DNA from: Paenibacillus sinopodophylli
GTDB lineage: Bacteria > Bacillota > Bacilli > Paenibacillales > Paenibacillaceae
Direction: 5' to 3'
Assembly: GCF_005930355.1 (NCBI RefSeq)
Contig: NZ_VDBO01000001.1
Location: 2,540,107 to 2,604,106, forward strand
DNA: 64,000 nt
Under the pieces are notes generated by a model. It saw only the letters and a program-made list of their open reading frames with translations, did not search any database and was not told where the DNA came from. Below are positions 52,010 through 59,717 of this stretch, piece by piece (position 1 is the stretch's first letter; the number at the start of each line of letters is the position of its first letter). A program made the position numbers and the translations under genes.

Positions 52010-52459
52010 ATGGAACCAATAGGCGAGTATTTAAAAAAATTAAGGACTCAACTAAAATTATCATTTCGGGAAGCAGCTGAGAAAAGTGGCTTAAGTCATT
52101 CATACATCAGGTATCTGGAAGAAGGGAAGCGACCGGGATCTAACTCACCGATCAACCCCACTCCAGAAACACTAAAGAAGTTATCTGAAGCTTATAATCA
52201 CATGTATGAAGATTTATTATTTAGAGCTGGATACTTGAATGGTCAAATGTTTATAGACGCTGAAGGACATACTCGTACCTTGACAGACGAAGAAACTTCC
52301 CAACATATATCTATTATTTTAAGAGAACAAAACGAGCGAGAAAGAGCGGATATCGGTTTGATTCTGGAGAGAGAACCTTCTGTTTATTTCCACGGAAGGC
52401 CATTAGATGCAGATGAAATACGTAGAATTAACGATATGATTAAATTGTGGCTGCAATAA
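52010..52459 (+). CDS. XRE-family repressor (CI-like), central switch
   Basis: A 149-aa protein. HTH: LRTQLKLSFREAAEKSGLSH then SYIRYLEEGKRPGSNSPINP, followed by LSEAYNHMYEDLLFRAGYLN and a C-terminal helical part. It lacks a self-cleaving peptidase domain. AGGAG precedes the ATG. Probably the main lysogeny repressor because it controls the replication unit. Confidence 0.85.
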   Translation: MEPIGEYLKKLRTQLKLSFREAAEKSGLSHSYIRYLEEGKRPGSNSPINPTPETLKKLSEAYNHMYEDLLFRAGYLNGQMFIDAEGHTRTLTDEETSQHISIILREQNERERADIGLILEREPSVYFHGRPLDADEIRRINDMIKLWLQ

Positions 52460-52462
52460 AAT

Positions 52463-52484
52463 AAGACCGCCTAGGCGGTCTCTT
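52463..52484. terminator. Palindromic terminator between convergent genes
   Basis: AGACCGCC and GGCGGTCT form a perfect palindrome around TA, flanked by AAAATA and TCTTTGG. It follows the repressor stop and contains the stop of the convergent 52-aa gene. Confidence 0.7.
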
Positions 52485-52629
52485 TGGGGTGTTTAGAGTG
52501 TTTTCGATGTCTACCATTCATTAGATCAAAGATCTCTGTTGTAGCGGCTGCATGGCCTTTAACGCCTTCTTCAATATCGATGCAAATATCCATTACCCTC
52601 CAGTATAACGAAGAGTGATCTTCCTTCAT
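52471..52629 (-). CDS. Small hypothetical protein, 52 aa
   Basis: MKEDHSSLYWRVMDICIDIE then EGVKGHAAATTEIFDLMNGR, ending HPKETA. Pattern (YWRVMDICxDIxxG) resembles the start of the 83-aa gene at 22388 (VFYKVHDVCTDIKDGI), so the two may be related. GGGGAG lies seven bases before the ATG. Confidence 0.6.
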   Translation of the reverse strand: MKEDHSSLYWRVMDICIDIEEGVKGHAAATTEIFDLMNGRHRKHSKHPKETA

Positions 52630-52654
52630 CTAAATCTCCCCCATTCAAGAATAA

Positions 52655-52945
52655 TTAAAGAGTAAAACTAGGGTCTTTAAGCATTTCATCATCAATTATA
52701 TTCGCTATTAAAGTAAGGAATTCATTTATCGACCGTTTTGGGCTACGTTCACTCTTTGATAGCATGGTTTCCAATGCTTCGATTTGTTCATTACTTAAAA
52801 GTGATATCCATTCACTTATTACCGTGTCTGTTTCTCCTGCTTTAGTTGTCTCTACTCTATCATCTACCAGCACGGTTGTATCTTCCATTCCTGGAACGTA
52901 TAAGCTGCCTTCGATCGGATAAGACTCGTTGTTTACTGTGATCAT
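52655..52945 (-). CDS. Hypothetical 96-aa acidic protein
   Basis: MITVNNESYPIEGSLYVPGM onwards, then helices ISLLSNEQIEALETMLSKSE and SINEFLTLIANIIDDEM. GGAGG is six bases before the ATG. The region immediately upstream contains a long inverted repeat around a plus-strand promoter-like sequence. Function unknown. Confidence 0.6.
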   Translation of the reverse strand: MITVNNESYPIEGSLYVPGMEDTTVLVDDRVETTKAGETDTVISEWISLLSNEQIEALETMLSKSERSPKRSINEFLTLIANIIDDEMLKDPSFTL

Positions 52946-52965
52946 AATATTACCCTCCATTTTGA

Positions 52966-53035
52966 GGGCAACGCCATCTGTGGGTTGACTTATGTAGAAT
53001 ATATTAGTGTATAATTACTCAGATGGGCGCTGCCC
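52966..53035. repeat. 15-bp inverted repeat flanking a promoter-like sequence
   Basis: GGGCAACGCCATCTG (52966-52980) and CAGATGGGCGCTGCCC (53020-53035) are near-perfect reverse complements. Between them lie TTGACT (52985-52990) and TATAAT (53010-53015) on the plus strand. The repeat sits directly before the ribosome site of the 96-aa gene on the minus strand, so its message would begin with or read through a long hairpin. Confidence 0.65.
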
Positions 53036-53112
53036 GGTTTGTTTTTTTGTCACCTATATACTTTGGACGGTGAATAGGTGAATGGTCGTCTTCTTATGAA
53101 GGCGATTTTTTA
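53018..53112 (+). ncRNA. Candidate small RNA
   Basis: From the TTGACT/TATAAT pair, RNA would start near 53022 and could end at GTCTTC/GAAGGC followed by ATTTTTTATTT (53088-53112). An earlier T7 run follows GGGCGCTGCCC (53026-53048). CACCTAT and ATAGGTG pair in between. No convincing protein frame. The 19-base promoter spacer is long, so this is tentative. Confidence 0.3.
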
Positions 53113-53754
53113 TTTTACTACGTTCAAATATCTTGGTTTTGGCTTCTTCACTGCAGCAACTTCTCCAGTAGTATTATTTTGTAAGTATTGTTTCCCATTC
53201 TCGTTTTTATACATAGAGTACGTATCTATTCCATTTTCTTCACAAAACTCTTCCATTATCCCCTTCTGCCCCTGGCGTCTCCTTAATTCACTTACTGTTG
53301 ACATTAAATGTACAACGAACATAGTTACTGTAACATTCTGATAGTCCCAGAGAAACTCTTCAACAGTATGCCCAATTTTCTGGTCTGATCCTCTGCTTTC
53401 TATCATTTTCTTTGTGTAGAAGTAATCCTTCCTCTCATATCGATTACCATCAAACTCTTTATCTATCGGAAAAATAGTTTCAAATTCATTGGGTGTAAGT
53501 GACGAAAACGCCGCTTGAATGAAGTCCATAGTTCGGAATCGAAGATCTAGATCGTCGCAACTCATACCTTCCTGAGATTGGCGATTTATCATGTTCACCC
53601 CATAAAATACGAGGCGCTGCCTTTCAATAAGCTCCACCTCATCAAACCGTACGTCCGATTCAATGATGCGATCCACGCAGCGGATATAAGCATTCAAATA
53701 AAGACGGTATATATCAGGTTTAATTTTTGGAATGCTCTCGATGACCTTAAACAC
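53110..53754 (-). CDS. Hypothetical phage protein, 214 aa
   Basis: MFKVIESIPKIKPDIYRLYL onwards. Helical; contains DLDLRFRTMDFIQAAFSSLT then PNEFETIFPIDKEFDGNRYE and a C-terminal ENGKQYLQNNTTGEVAAVKK. Located after the antirepressor. No family recognised; reads like conserved phage proteins of early regions. Confidence 0.65.
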   Translation of the reverse strand: MFKVIESIPKIKPDIYRLYLNAYIRCVDRIIESDVRFDEVELIERQRLVFYGVNMINRQSQEGMSCDDLDLRFRTMDFIQAAFSSLTPNEFETIFPIDKEFDGNRYERKDYFYTKKMIESRGSDQKIGHTVEEFLWDYQNVTVTMFVVHLMSTVSELRRRQGQKGIMEEFCEENGIDTYSMYKNENGKQYLQNNTTGEVAAVKKPKPRYLNVVK

Positions 53755-53766
53755 ATTGTTTCCCCC

Positions 53767-54594
53767 TTATTTGGCATCCCCATATTCTTTTTCGATGTTT
53801 GCTTTAATCCCTAGTGTTGTTATCTGCTCATGTATAAAGATGCGTCCACGTTGCGTCCATCGAGTATTCATCTTCACGTCAGGCGTACCATCTCTGTGTG
53901 TAATATCGAATGAATATGATTGCGTATATCCCTTATTCGCATGCTTGCTGTAAAGAACCCACTGCTTATTCACTAGATATTGAATAACTAGGTCATGAAG
54001 TATTTTGTTGAGTTCAGCACCGCTTAGTCCATAGTCTTTAGCAATTTGAGTAGTAGTAACAGTTCCTTTGGATTGAAGAATCGTATCGAGATAAGCAATT
54101 TTAGGCATATGCTTGATGATTTTATTTTCTAAAAGGATTTTTTGATTCTCCAGTTCCTTACGTTGCCTATGTTCTTCAATCCATCTCTTAGCTCTATCCT
54201 CAGGATCTTCTAGCATGTATGAAGGAATTCGTTCACTTCCTTGTTTCTGAACGGTTGGAAGCATGTCTTCGTAAAGCCAATCTTGAAATGTCATTGCCTT
54301 TGGCTGTCCAGATTGACCGAGTACACGATTGAGTGAAAAATTGGATATAAACTTCTCACCAGTATTGTGTAGTTTTCTAACATGGCGATTCACCATGTCT
54401 GAATTGCTCAATTTATAAATGTGTTCTTCCTTGCAAAACTTCAAAACTTCATTTGTTGCTGATGCACCTTGATATTCCAAAATTGCAGCTACATCTTTCG
54501 CGCTAATAATGAAGTCTCCCTTGAATGATATTGACACATCATCATTCCTCAATACCAAAACTTCATGGCCTTCAAACATTATCAACTTATTCAT
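53767..54594 (-). CDS. Phage antirepressor (Bro-N plus KilA-C)
   Basis: A 275-aa protein. The N-terminal Bro-N domain has FIISAKDVAAILEYQGASAT and SNFSLNRVLGQSGQPKAMTF then QDWLYEDMLPTVQKQGSERI. The C-terminal KilAC domain has IAYLDTILQSKGTVTTTQIA then KDYGLSGAELNKILHDLVIQ. Such proteins bind and inactivate a repressor, an alternative route to induction that fits repressors lacking a self-cleaving domain. Confidence 0.9.
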   Translation of the reverse strand: MNKLIMFEGHEVLVLRNDDVSISFKGDFIISAKDVAAILEYQGASATNEVLKFCKEEHIYKLSNSDMVNRHVRKLHNTGEKFISNFSLNRVLGQSGQPKAMTFQDWLYEDMLPTVQKQGSERIPSYMLEDPEDRAKRWIEEHRQRKELENQKILLENKIIKHMPKIAYLDTILQSKGTVTTTQIAKDYGLSGAELNKILHDLVIQYLVNKQWVLYSKHANKGYTQSYSFDITHRDGTPDVKMNTRWTQRGRIFIHEQITTLGIKANIEKEYGDAK

Positions 54595-54649
54595 TTACCT
54601 TTCCTCCTTGTTTTACTGCTCAACGCAGTATAAAATAGCCATAATGGAT

Positions 54650-54868
54650 TTAAACTACTTCTAATGTTTCCTTTTCAATCAGTTCTTCGATTGAGTTCAA
54701 TTCAAATATTTTAACAAGCTTCAGAGCAACATCAACTGTTAACCTTCGTTGACCACGCTCTATTTTAGAATAATTAACTACAGACATACCAAGTTCAGAT
54801 GAAACATCTGCTTGATTCAAGTATTTAGTTCGTCGATGTTTTTCAATGCTAGTTTTTGGATATGACAT
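54650..54868 (-). CDS. XRE-family HTH regulator (Cro-like), right switch
   Basis: A 72-aa protein, MSYPKTSIEKHRRTKYLNQA then DVSSELGMSVVNYSKIERGQ. Pure HTH protein diverging from the 155-aa XRE gene. The ATG at 54868 follows GGTGGTG; the longer frame to 54904 runs into the operator. Confidence 0.85.
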   Translation of the reverse strand: MSYPKTSIEKHRRTKYLNQADVSSELGMSVVNYSKIERGQRRLTVDVALKLVKIFELNSIEELIEKETLEVV

Positions 54869-54885
54869 ATTAACACCACCTTTTG

Positions 54886-54931
54886 TATCCGTTTTGTTTA
54901 TCACGGATTAAATATATAACCATTTTGTTTA
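54886..54931. promoter_or_regulatory. Operator region of the right XRE switch
   Basis: ATCCGT and ACGGAT form an inverted repeat around TTTGTTTATC, and TTTTGTTTAT is repeated about 30 bases further right. The divergent region is only 89 bases, so sites overlap the promoters. Confidence 0.55.
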
Positions 54932-54957
54932 TAAGTCAATGAGTGGAGGCACATATT

Positions 54958-55425
54958 TTGGAACTTTTTTCTGCACGTTTAAAATGGATACGGGAAAAGA
55001 AGGGAATGACTCAAAAAGAAATTGCTGACATGATCGGAATGTCTGCAGCGGGATACGGCAAAATAGAGAATGGACAACGAGAACCGAACTTAGAAACACT
55101 TGTTAAACTATCAAGGATAGTCAATGAAAATTCAGATTTTTTAATAGGGTTAACAAATTACGATAGAGAAGCTAGGATATTATTTTACAACTATGAAATT
55201 TATCAATCAGTTTTCGAATCTTTCAACCCTGACTGGGAGACTCCAGAACTTTTTAAAAAGAAAAAGGAATTACGAGAACTTCATCATCATTTCTATCTGA
55301 AGTTTTTAGATTACGCAAAAGATATACCATTTATTAGTGAAGAGTCACTGAAAAAAGTAGAAATAATTGAAAACCCATCGAGAAACAAAGAAGATGTAAT
55401 AACAGTTAGAACTGAACCATTGTAA
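54958..55425 (+). CDS. XRE-family repressor, right switch
   Basis: A 155-aa protein with a TTG start eight bases after GTGGAGG, MELFSARLKWIREKKGMTQK then EIADMIGMSAAGYGKIENGQ. The C-terminal half is helical and charged. Its gene ends in the same hairpin as the repressor at 23089, in reverse complement. It lies at the border of the accessory arm. It may act on the antirepressor unit. Confidence 0.85.
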   Translation: MELFSARLKWIREKKGMTQKEIADMIGMSAAGYGKIENGQREPNLETLVKLSRIVNENSDFLIGLTNYDREARILFYNYEIYQSVFESFNPDWETPELFKKKKELRELHHHFYLKFLDYAKDIPFISEESLKKVEIIENPSRNKEDVITVRTEPL

Positions 55426-55455
55426 TCTGACTTACCGACTATAAGTCATAAAATG

Positions 55456-55486
55456 AAAAAGACACCTAATCGCTAGGTGTCTTTTT
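55456..55486 (+). terminator. Terminator of the right repressor, matches 23431
   Basis: AAAAAGACACCTA and TAGGTGTCTTTTT pair around ATCGC. 26 bases are the exact reverse complement of the hairpin at 23431-23460. T5 tail on both strands. Confidence 0.88.
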
Positions 55487-55537
55487 CTAGAATTATATCT
55501 TCTACATGCCCGTTATCCGATTGCATAAACGTCTTAA

Positions 55538-55564
55538 GATGCCCTCGCGATCCACGAGGGCATC
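55538..55564 (-). terminator. Hairpin after the nuclease-like gene
   Basis: GATGCCCTCG pairs with CGAGGGCATC around GCGATC-type loop bases; TTAAGACG follows on the minus strand. A stable stem without a clear T tract. Confidence 0.6.
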
Positions 55565-55604
55565 CCCAATAAATAGAAATAATTTATTTTAATATCATCA
55601 AATA

Positions 55605-56423
55605 TTAATCCTCTGAATTCTCATATAATAATTTTATCATGTCATACTTACTTTGTATTTCATCCCCGATACGCATCAAACTTAACTCTAGTTCTTCCAA
55701 AAAACCAGGTAACGCTTTTGGTGTTAATACCGGAATTATGAAATTGGACCTCTCATAAAATTTGGATTCATATAGGAATGATATAAAAACTGAATCCACT
55801 TCTGTAACATTAATATCATCATTAATAATAGTAGCTTCAAACATATTTCCTTCAAAAACAATCAACGGATAATAAAAATTTATGTCTTCTATATCATTAG
55901 AGTATTGTTCATCAATTCCTCTATTATACAAACTTGACTTTACAGAAGAGGTAATCGCTTTAAATATCATCTCACCCGTTTCATTACCTTTAAAAGCTTC
56001 AAAATATCCTCTGGCTACATTACTTTTCTTTGAAAAAGGGTGCACACCTTGTAATTTATCTATAATACTAAGAGGTATTACACTTCTCTTGCGTGAAAAT
56101 ACAAAAATGTCATCTAACCCTGGATCGCTTCCTGTTTTATCTGAAGACATGAATACCCACGGTTTATTATCACTTTTCTTACATTCAATATGAATAGAAT
56201 TTCGTACAAACACCTTTTTATCTTCATCTAGAAATGTATAGTTTTTAATTGCTCGAATGTCAATTTCCCTAGATTTCCCTTCTTCTTCATCAACATAAAA
56301 TTTACTATGAGTCACGTAATAATCTCTATTGATAAGTAGATTTCCAATCCGTATTTCTAAAGGAAATCCCGTTTTGTTAATTTCTTTCTTTACTCTTTCA
56401 ATCAAGTCTTCATCTGTTTTCAT
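55605..56423 (-). CDS. PD-(D/E)xK-like nuclease, candidate defence gene
   Basis: A 272-aa protein. GNLLINRDYYVTHSKFYVDE, SREIDIRAIKNYTF and RNSIHIECKKSDNKPWVF give the pattern E...D55...E80-x-K82 of restriction-type nucleases. The rest has strands and helices (FYYPLIVFEGNMFEATIIND). Start MKTDEDLIERVKKEINKTGF. It lies alone, divergent from the RES gene, in an AT-rich arm typical of conversion genes. A Mrr-like or abortive-infection function is possible; target unknown. Confidence 0.65.
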   Translation of the reverse strand: MKTDEDLIERVKKEINKTGFPLEIRIGNLLINRDYYVTHSKFYVDEEEGKSREIDIRAIKNYTFLDEDKKVFVRNSIHIECKKSDNKPWVFMSSDKTGSDPGLDDIFVFSRKRSVIPLSIIDKLQGVHPFSKKSNVARGYFEAFKGNETGEMIFKAITSSVKSSLYNRGIDEQYSNDIEDINFYYPLIVFEGNMFEATIINDDINVTEVDSVFISFLYESKFYERSNFIIPVLTPKALPGFLEELELSLMRIGDEIQSKYDMIKLLYENSED

Positions 56424-56553
56424 TAATATTGTACCTCCATCATCGTATGCTCGATATTTTGTTAAGTATTTTTTTTATAGAATCATCGCTAGAATGAATG
56501 TTATTGAATATTCTACACTTCCAATTATGCTAATATCAAGAAGTGATTCAATA

Positions 56554-56575
56554 TACTATTTTCTAGAAAATAGTA
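56554..56575. promoter_or_regulatory. 22-bp perfect palindrome
   Basis: TACTATTTTCT and its reverse complement AGAAAATAGTA abut without a loop, in the 321-base gap between the nuclease-like gene and the RES gene. Likely a dimer-binding operator. The gap otherwise shows only a plus-strand terminator-like hairpin. Confidence 0.55.
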
Positions 56576-56605
56576 CTTAATAAAAGTTACTCATAACATA
56601 TTAGC

Positions 56606-56635
56606 TAAAGCATAGCCTAGTGTTGTGCTTTTTTT
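56606..56635 (+). terminator. Terminator-like hairpin without an obvious upstream gene
   Basis: AAGCATA pairs with TGTGCTT around GCCTAGTGT, followed by TTTTTAG. No plus-strand gene precedes it, so it may end a small RNA or be left over from a lost gene. Confidence 0.5.
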
Positions 56636-56744
56636 AGCCAGATATGGATTACGAATTGTATAATTACGAGTTGCTTTCTAAATAAACCCTTAGCTCCCAT
56701 GGTTATTACTGTTTGACTATTTTTGAAACGGGTGGTGCTGTTAT

Positions 56745-57986
56745 ATGAACTTTAATCCTGAGAATAAGATTTTTTGTCCTGAATGTTATGACTATCTGAA
56801 GGAGGCTGCCAATGATATAAAATTTCCGTTGGAAGCATTAGGCATGGATATGGTGCATGATGATTCAGTGGATTGTGATATTTGCAATTCTGAAATTCTT
56901 CAGGAGGCAGAAAGCTATCTAGTACCTGAACATGTCCTAGAAAATATGGGTGACACGCTTTCTGAGGATATCGGAGGATGTCAACATTGTGAAGGCGACA
57001 GACGATCGGCAATGGTTAATGCTTACAATAACGATCCTTTTGATCGAACATCAAGGATGGATGAGTCTATAACAACTGGAACAAGTGTTTCATATCACCT
57101 TCAGGAAAATGGAGTTCCGTTTGAGTTAGTTGATTTGTTTGCTAAATTAATTGTGTGTCGTTGTGGATATGGACGAGATAGATACAGCCATAAACATAAT
57201 CCAGACGGAGGAATTTTTGAACCAGAAGATGACATATTCACTCAAAGCAGTATAGCTGATTTCTGGGGATTTGATATTCCTGAATTCTTAGAGTTCACGG
57301 AACAATACGGTATTGATCTTTCAACGGATGACTTTATCGATTTTCGTGATCACCTGATCCACTATCCAATGTTAGGAACGGAACATGAAACTGGCAAGAA
57401 GATTCTCGAAGCATTGCGGATTCACTTTGATCAAAATAAATATGTCCCTCTATGTGCATCATCTATATTATTTAGAGGCCGGACCAGAAAAAAAGATAGT
57501 CAAAAACCTTATAGCGTCGATGGAATGTGGTCCCCACCACCTGGCCTTCCACAACACGGCCGATTTAATACCATTGGTGTTCCTGTGTTATATGTTACAA
57601 ATAAATTAGACGGACTGCCGTTTGAGGTGCATCCAGCTTCAGATGATCTACTAGATATAGCTGAATTTGAACTCCAGAAAGACTTAAAACTATTTGATAT
57701 TGGAGTTTTTAACAAAGAGTTCACCGGTTTCTTTAATGAAGTGAACGAAGAATCGAAACCATTAAAGAAAGCCTATTTACTACCCAACTTTATTGGAATC
57801 TGTTGCAGTTACATAGGTTATGATGGTGTGCAGTATAATGGTGTCCATCTGTCAGCTGGTACCTATACTAATTATGCACTGTTTAATATGGAACAAAAGC
57901 ATCTACCAACAGTTAATCCCATTGTCACATATGATCCTGAAATATCCTATCGACTAAAAAAGATTACACAGAACACGGAATTTTAA
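56745..57986 (+). CDS. RES-domain protein with zinc-rich N-terminus
   Basis: A 413-aa protein. The N-terminal part has three cysteine pairs (C11/C14, C44/C47, C79/C82), as in the HEPN/RES N-terminal domain. The C-terminal RES domain (about 238-405) shows LFRGRT with R244, GRFNTIGVPVLYV and LPFEVHPASDD with E294. RES proteins degrade NAD or transfer ADP-ribose and act as toxins. The usual Ser near YPS is not clear (VQYNGVHLS). No Xre antitoxin of the Res-Xre type is adjacent, so a stand-alone defence protein is inferred. Confidence 0.78.
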   Translation: MNFNPENKIFCPECYDYLKEAANDIKFPLEALGMDMVHDDSVDCDICNSEILQEAESYLVPEHVLENMGDTLSEDIGGCQHCEGDRRSAMVNAYNNDPFDRTSRMDESITTGTSVSYHLQENGVPFELVDLFAKLIVCRCGYGRDRYSHKHNPDGGIFEPEDDIFTQSSIADFWGFDIPEFLEFTEQYGIDLSTDDFIDFRDHLIHYPMLGTEHETGKKILEALRIHFDQNKYVPLCASSILFRGRTRKKDSQKPYSVDGMWSPPPGLPQHGRFNTIGVPVLYVTNKLDGLPFEVHPASDDLLDIAEFELQKDLKLFDIGVFNKEFTGFFNEVNEESKPLKKAYLLPNFIGICCSYIGYDGVQYNGVHLSAGTYTNYALFNMEQKHLPTVNPIVTYDPEISYRLKKITQNTEF

Positions 57987-58042
57987 AATTCATTTATCGA
58001 ACTTAAATCTACAAAAACTAAAGATATTAACTCAATATACCA

Positions 58043-58090
58043 GCAGCGGTCTAAGCCTTATCTTTCACGGCGATCGCTGCTTTTATTTAG
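58043..58090 (+). terminator. Terminator of the RES gene
   Basis: AGCAGCG (58043-58049) pairs with CGCTGCT (58076-58082), followed by TTTATTTAG. The loop is long (26 bases). Confidence 0.6.
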
Positions 58091-58184
58091 AACAAAGAGT
58101 CTTAAGTATCATTTCTCTATACCTACACAATTTCCAATTACTTTCCGATTACATAGTTACATCTAATCATGGGAGAGTGTGGAA

Positions 58185-58688
58185 ATGAAGTTTTTGCGAG
58201 AGCCTATGGTATTCCCTTTAAAAATGTTCGTTATATACTTCGGAGTGAAAATTTGTATATTGTACTTTAACGACATGGAATTCACTTTTAGATCCGAGTT
58301 TTTAGAAGCTATCGGAGTCGCATTCCTTTTGTTATTAGCATATGCAGTAGCCAGTGTAGTCCCATTTAATGATCAGCATTCCTCCCCGCTTATAATTCAA
58401 GAAAGCTTATTAAGAAAGATTAAGAGCAGGACACAGTATATTATATTGGAAAAATACAGAGGGGTTTATAATATGCCTCGGATAAAATTTGTAGATGAAA
58501 AGTTATGTCATACATATACTGCAATTGATAGCCCTGAACAGCTAATAGTTAAAATTGATGCCTACATAGATATTCTTTGCGAGCTCAACACAGGATCTGC
58601 TGATCGGTATATCAAAAAGCTCGAAAACTTGAGGACTGAAGCTCGATACATGATGCTGAACCAAATCCAGAACACGGTAAATTTATGA
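58185..58688 (+). CDS. Membrane protein, 167 aa
   Basis: MKFLREPMVFPLKMFVIYFG onwards. Two hydrophobic segments (about 10-28 and 42-60) and a 100-residue cytosolic tail with IKSRTQYIILEKYRGVYNMP and IDAYIDILCELNTGSADRYI. Its stop overlaps the start of the next gene as ATGA-type overlap, so both are made together. GGGAGA precedes the ATG. No family recognised. Confidence 0.65.
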   Translation: MKFLREPMVFPLKMFVIYFGVKICILYFNDMEFTFRSEFLEAIGVAFLLLLAYAVASVVPFNDQHSSPLIIQESLLRKIKSRTQYIILEKYRGVYNMPRIKFVDEKLCHTYTAIDSPEQLIVKIDAYIDILCELNTGSADRYIKKLENLRTEARYMMLNQIQNTVNL

Positions 58689-59251
58689 AGAAGTCGTTTG
58701 TTGCACTTGCCTTTACTCTGCTAATGTTTGTATTCATTTCTTATCCAGTATCCTCACACCCTGGAAGAACCGATGCTAATGGAGGGCATACATGTAGAAC
58801 TAATTGCGAGAGATGGGGATTGGAATACGGAGAATATCACTTTCATAATACTGTTAACAGAACAAATAAGACTGAGGATAATAGCATTATGGGAGCCTTC
58901 ATTATCTGGGGAATTGTCGGTGCCATTGTTATTTATTACATAGCCAAATTTATTAGAAACACCTCTTTTGAACGTCCAGTTCGTAAACGTATAGACATAA
59001 CTCCTGCACTTAAAGAACCACCACCTCCAGACGAACCAATAACGTTTTCAGGCGTTATTATTAAACGTGTCTATAGGAAGGTTCCATTCTTTGTTGCGAG
59101 ATTCATTAATAATGAAGGTGAATGCTTTACAATCGTTGGGAATTACGAAGACCGACTATCTATAAACAAAGAATATGTCATTGAAGGTGTAATTACTCAT
59201 CATCCAAGGTATGGCCAGCAGATAAAGGTCAAGAAAATAATAAAGAAGTAG
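58685..59251 (+). CDS. Secreted/membrane YHYH protein with RecD2-like OB domain
   Basis: A 188-aa protein. Signal sequence (1-24, KKSFVALAFTLLMFVFISYP), then SHPGRTDANGGHTCRTNCER followed by YGEYHFHN, the YHYH domain often found in bacterial exported proteins. A transmembrane helix lies at about 69-92. The last 70 residues (FSGVIIKRVYRKVPFFVARF, then EGVITHHPRYGQQIKVKKII) resemble the N-terminal OB region of RecD2-type helicases. That would place a nucleic-acid-type fold on the cytosolic side. Unusual fusion. Confidence 0.7.
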   Translation: MKKSFVALAFTLLMFVFISYPVSSHPGRTDANGGHTCRTNCERWGLEYGEYHFHNTVNRTNKTEDNSIMGAFIIWGIVGAIVIYYIAKFIRNTSFERPVRKRIDITPALKEPPPPDEPITFSGVIIKRVYRKVPFFVARFINNEGECFTIVGNYEDRLSINKEYVIEGVITHHPRYGQQIKVKKIIKK

Positions 59252-59336
59252 CACCATTGAAGTGGGGCTACTTGTTGGAATCATCCACTTCGAATGTGAT
59301 ACTATCAATCACAATTACATGAAAGGAGCTTTTTAC

Positions 59337-59717
59337 ATGTCTAATTCTCTCAAACATTTAACTGAATGGTTATCTAAAAACAATTTTTCGGAACCAAAAA
59401 AGGATGCAAGAAATCATTTTATAGCCTATTCAACAGAAAAAGGCTCAATTTCAATTCGAACGATTAATCGTGCTTCATATCAACCACACGTAAATTGTGT
59501 GAGAAGAGATATATTTGAGGCACATAAAGCATTAGCAAAAAATCGCGGATGCAGCGCTCTTTATTACGTAATTTTTCTTGAAGGTAACGGAATTCAATTA
59601 ATTATTCCTGATACGATAGTTGAACGCAATCTAAAGAAAGATTGGTTGGTTTTATCTCTAGAGAAAAATCACAAAAACGCTCCTCCACTACCTGGTATTA
59701 CAGTAAGAGTAATTTAA
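59337..59717 (+). CDS. Hypothetical 126-aa protein
   Basis: MSNSLKHLTEWLSKNNFSEP onwards, alpha/beta, with FIAYSTEKGSISIRTINRAS and SALYYVIFLEGNGIQLIIPD. AGGAGCT lies six bases before the ATG. It follows the YHYH gene by 85 bases. No family recognised. 59718-59933 holds nothing obvious. Confidence 0.6.
   Translation: MSNSLKHLTEWLSKNNFSEPKKDARNHFIAYSTEKGSISIRTINRASYQPHVNCVRRDIFEAHKALAKNRGCSALYYVIFLEGNGIQLIIPDTIVERNLKKDWLVLSLEKNHKNAPPLPGITVRVI

Noticed and set aside
53078..53341. 87-aa plus-strand frame
   Set aside because: Lies opposite the C-terminal half of the 214-aa gene and has no ribosome site. Treated as a shadow.
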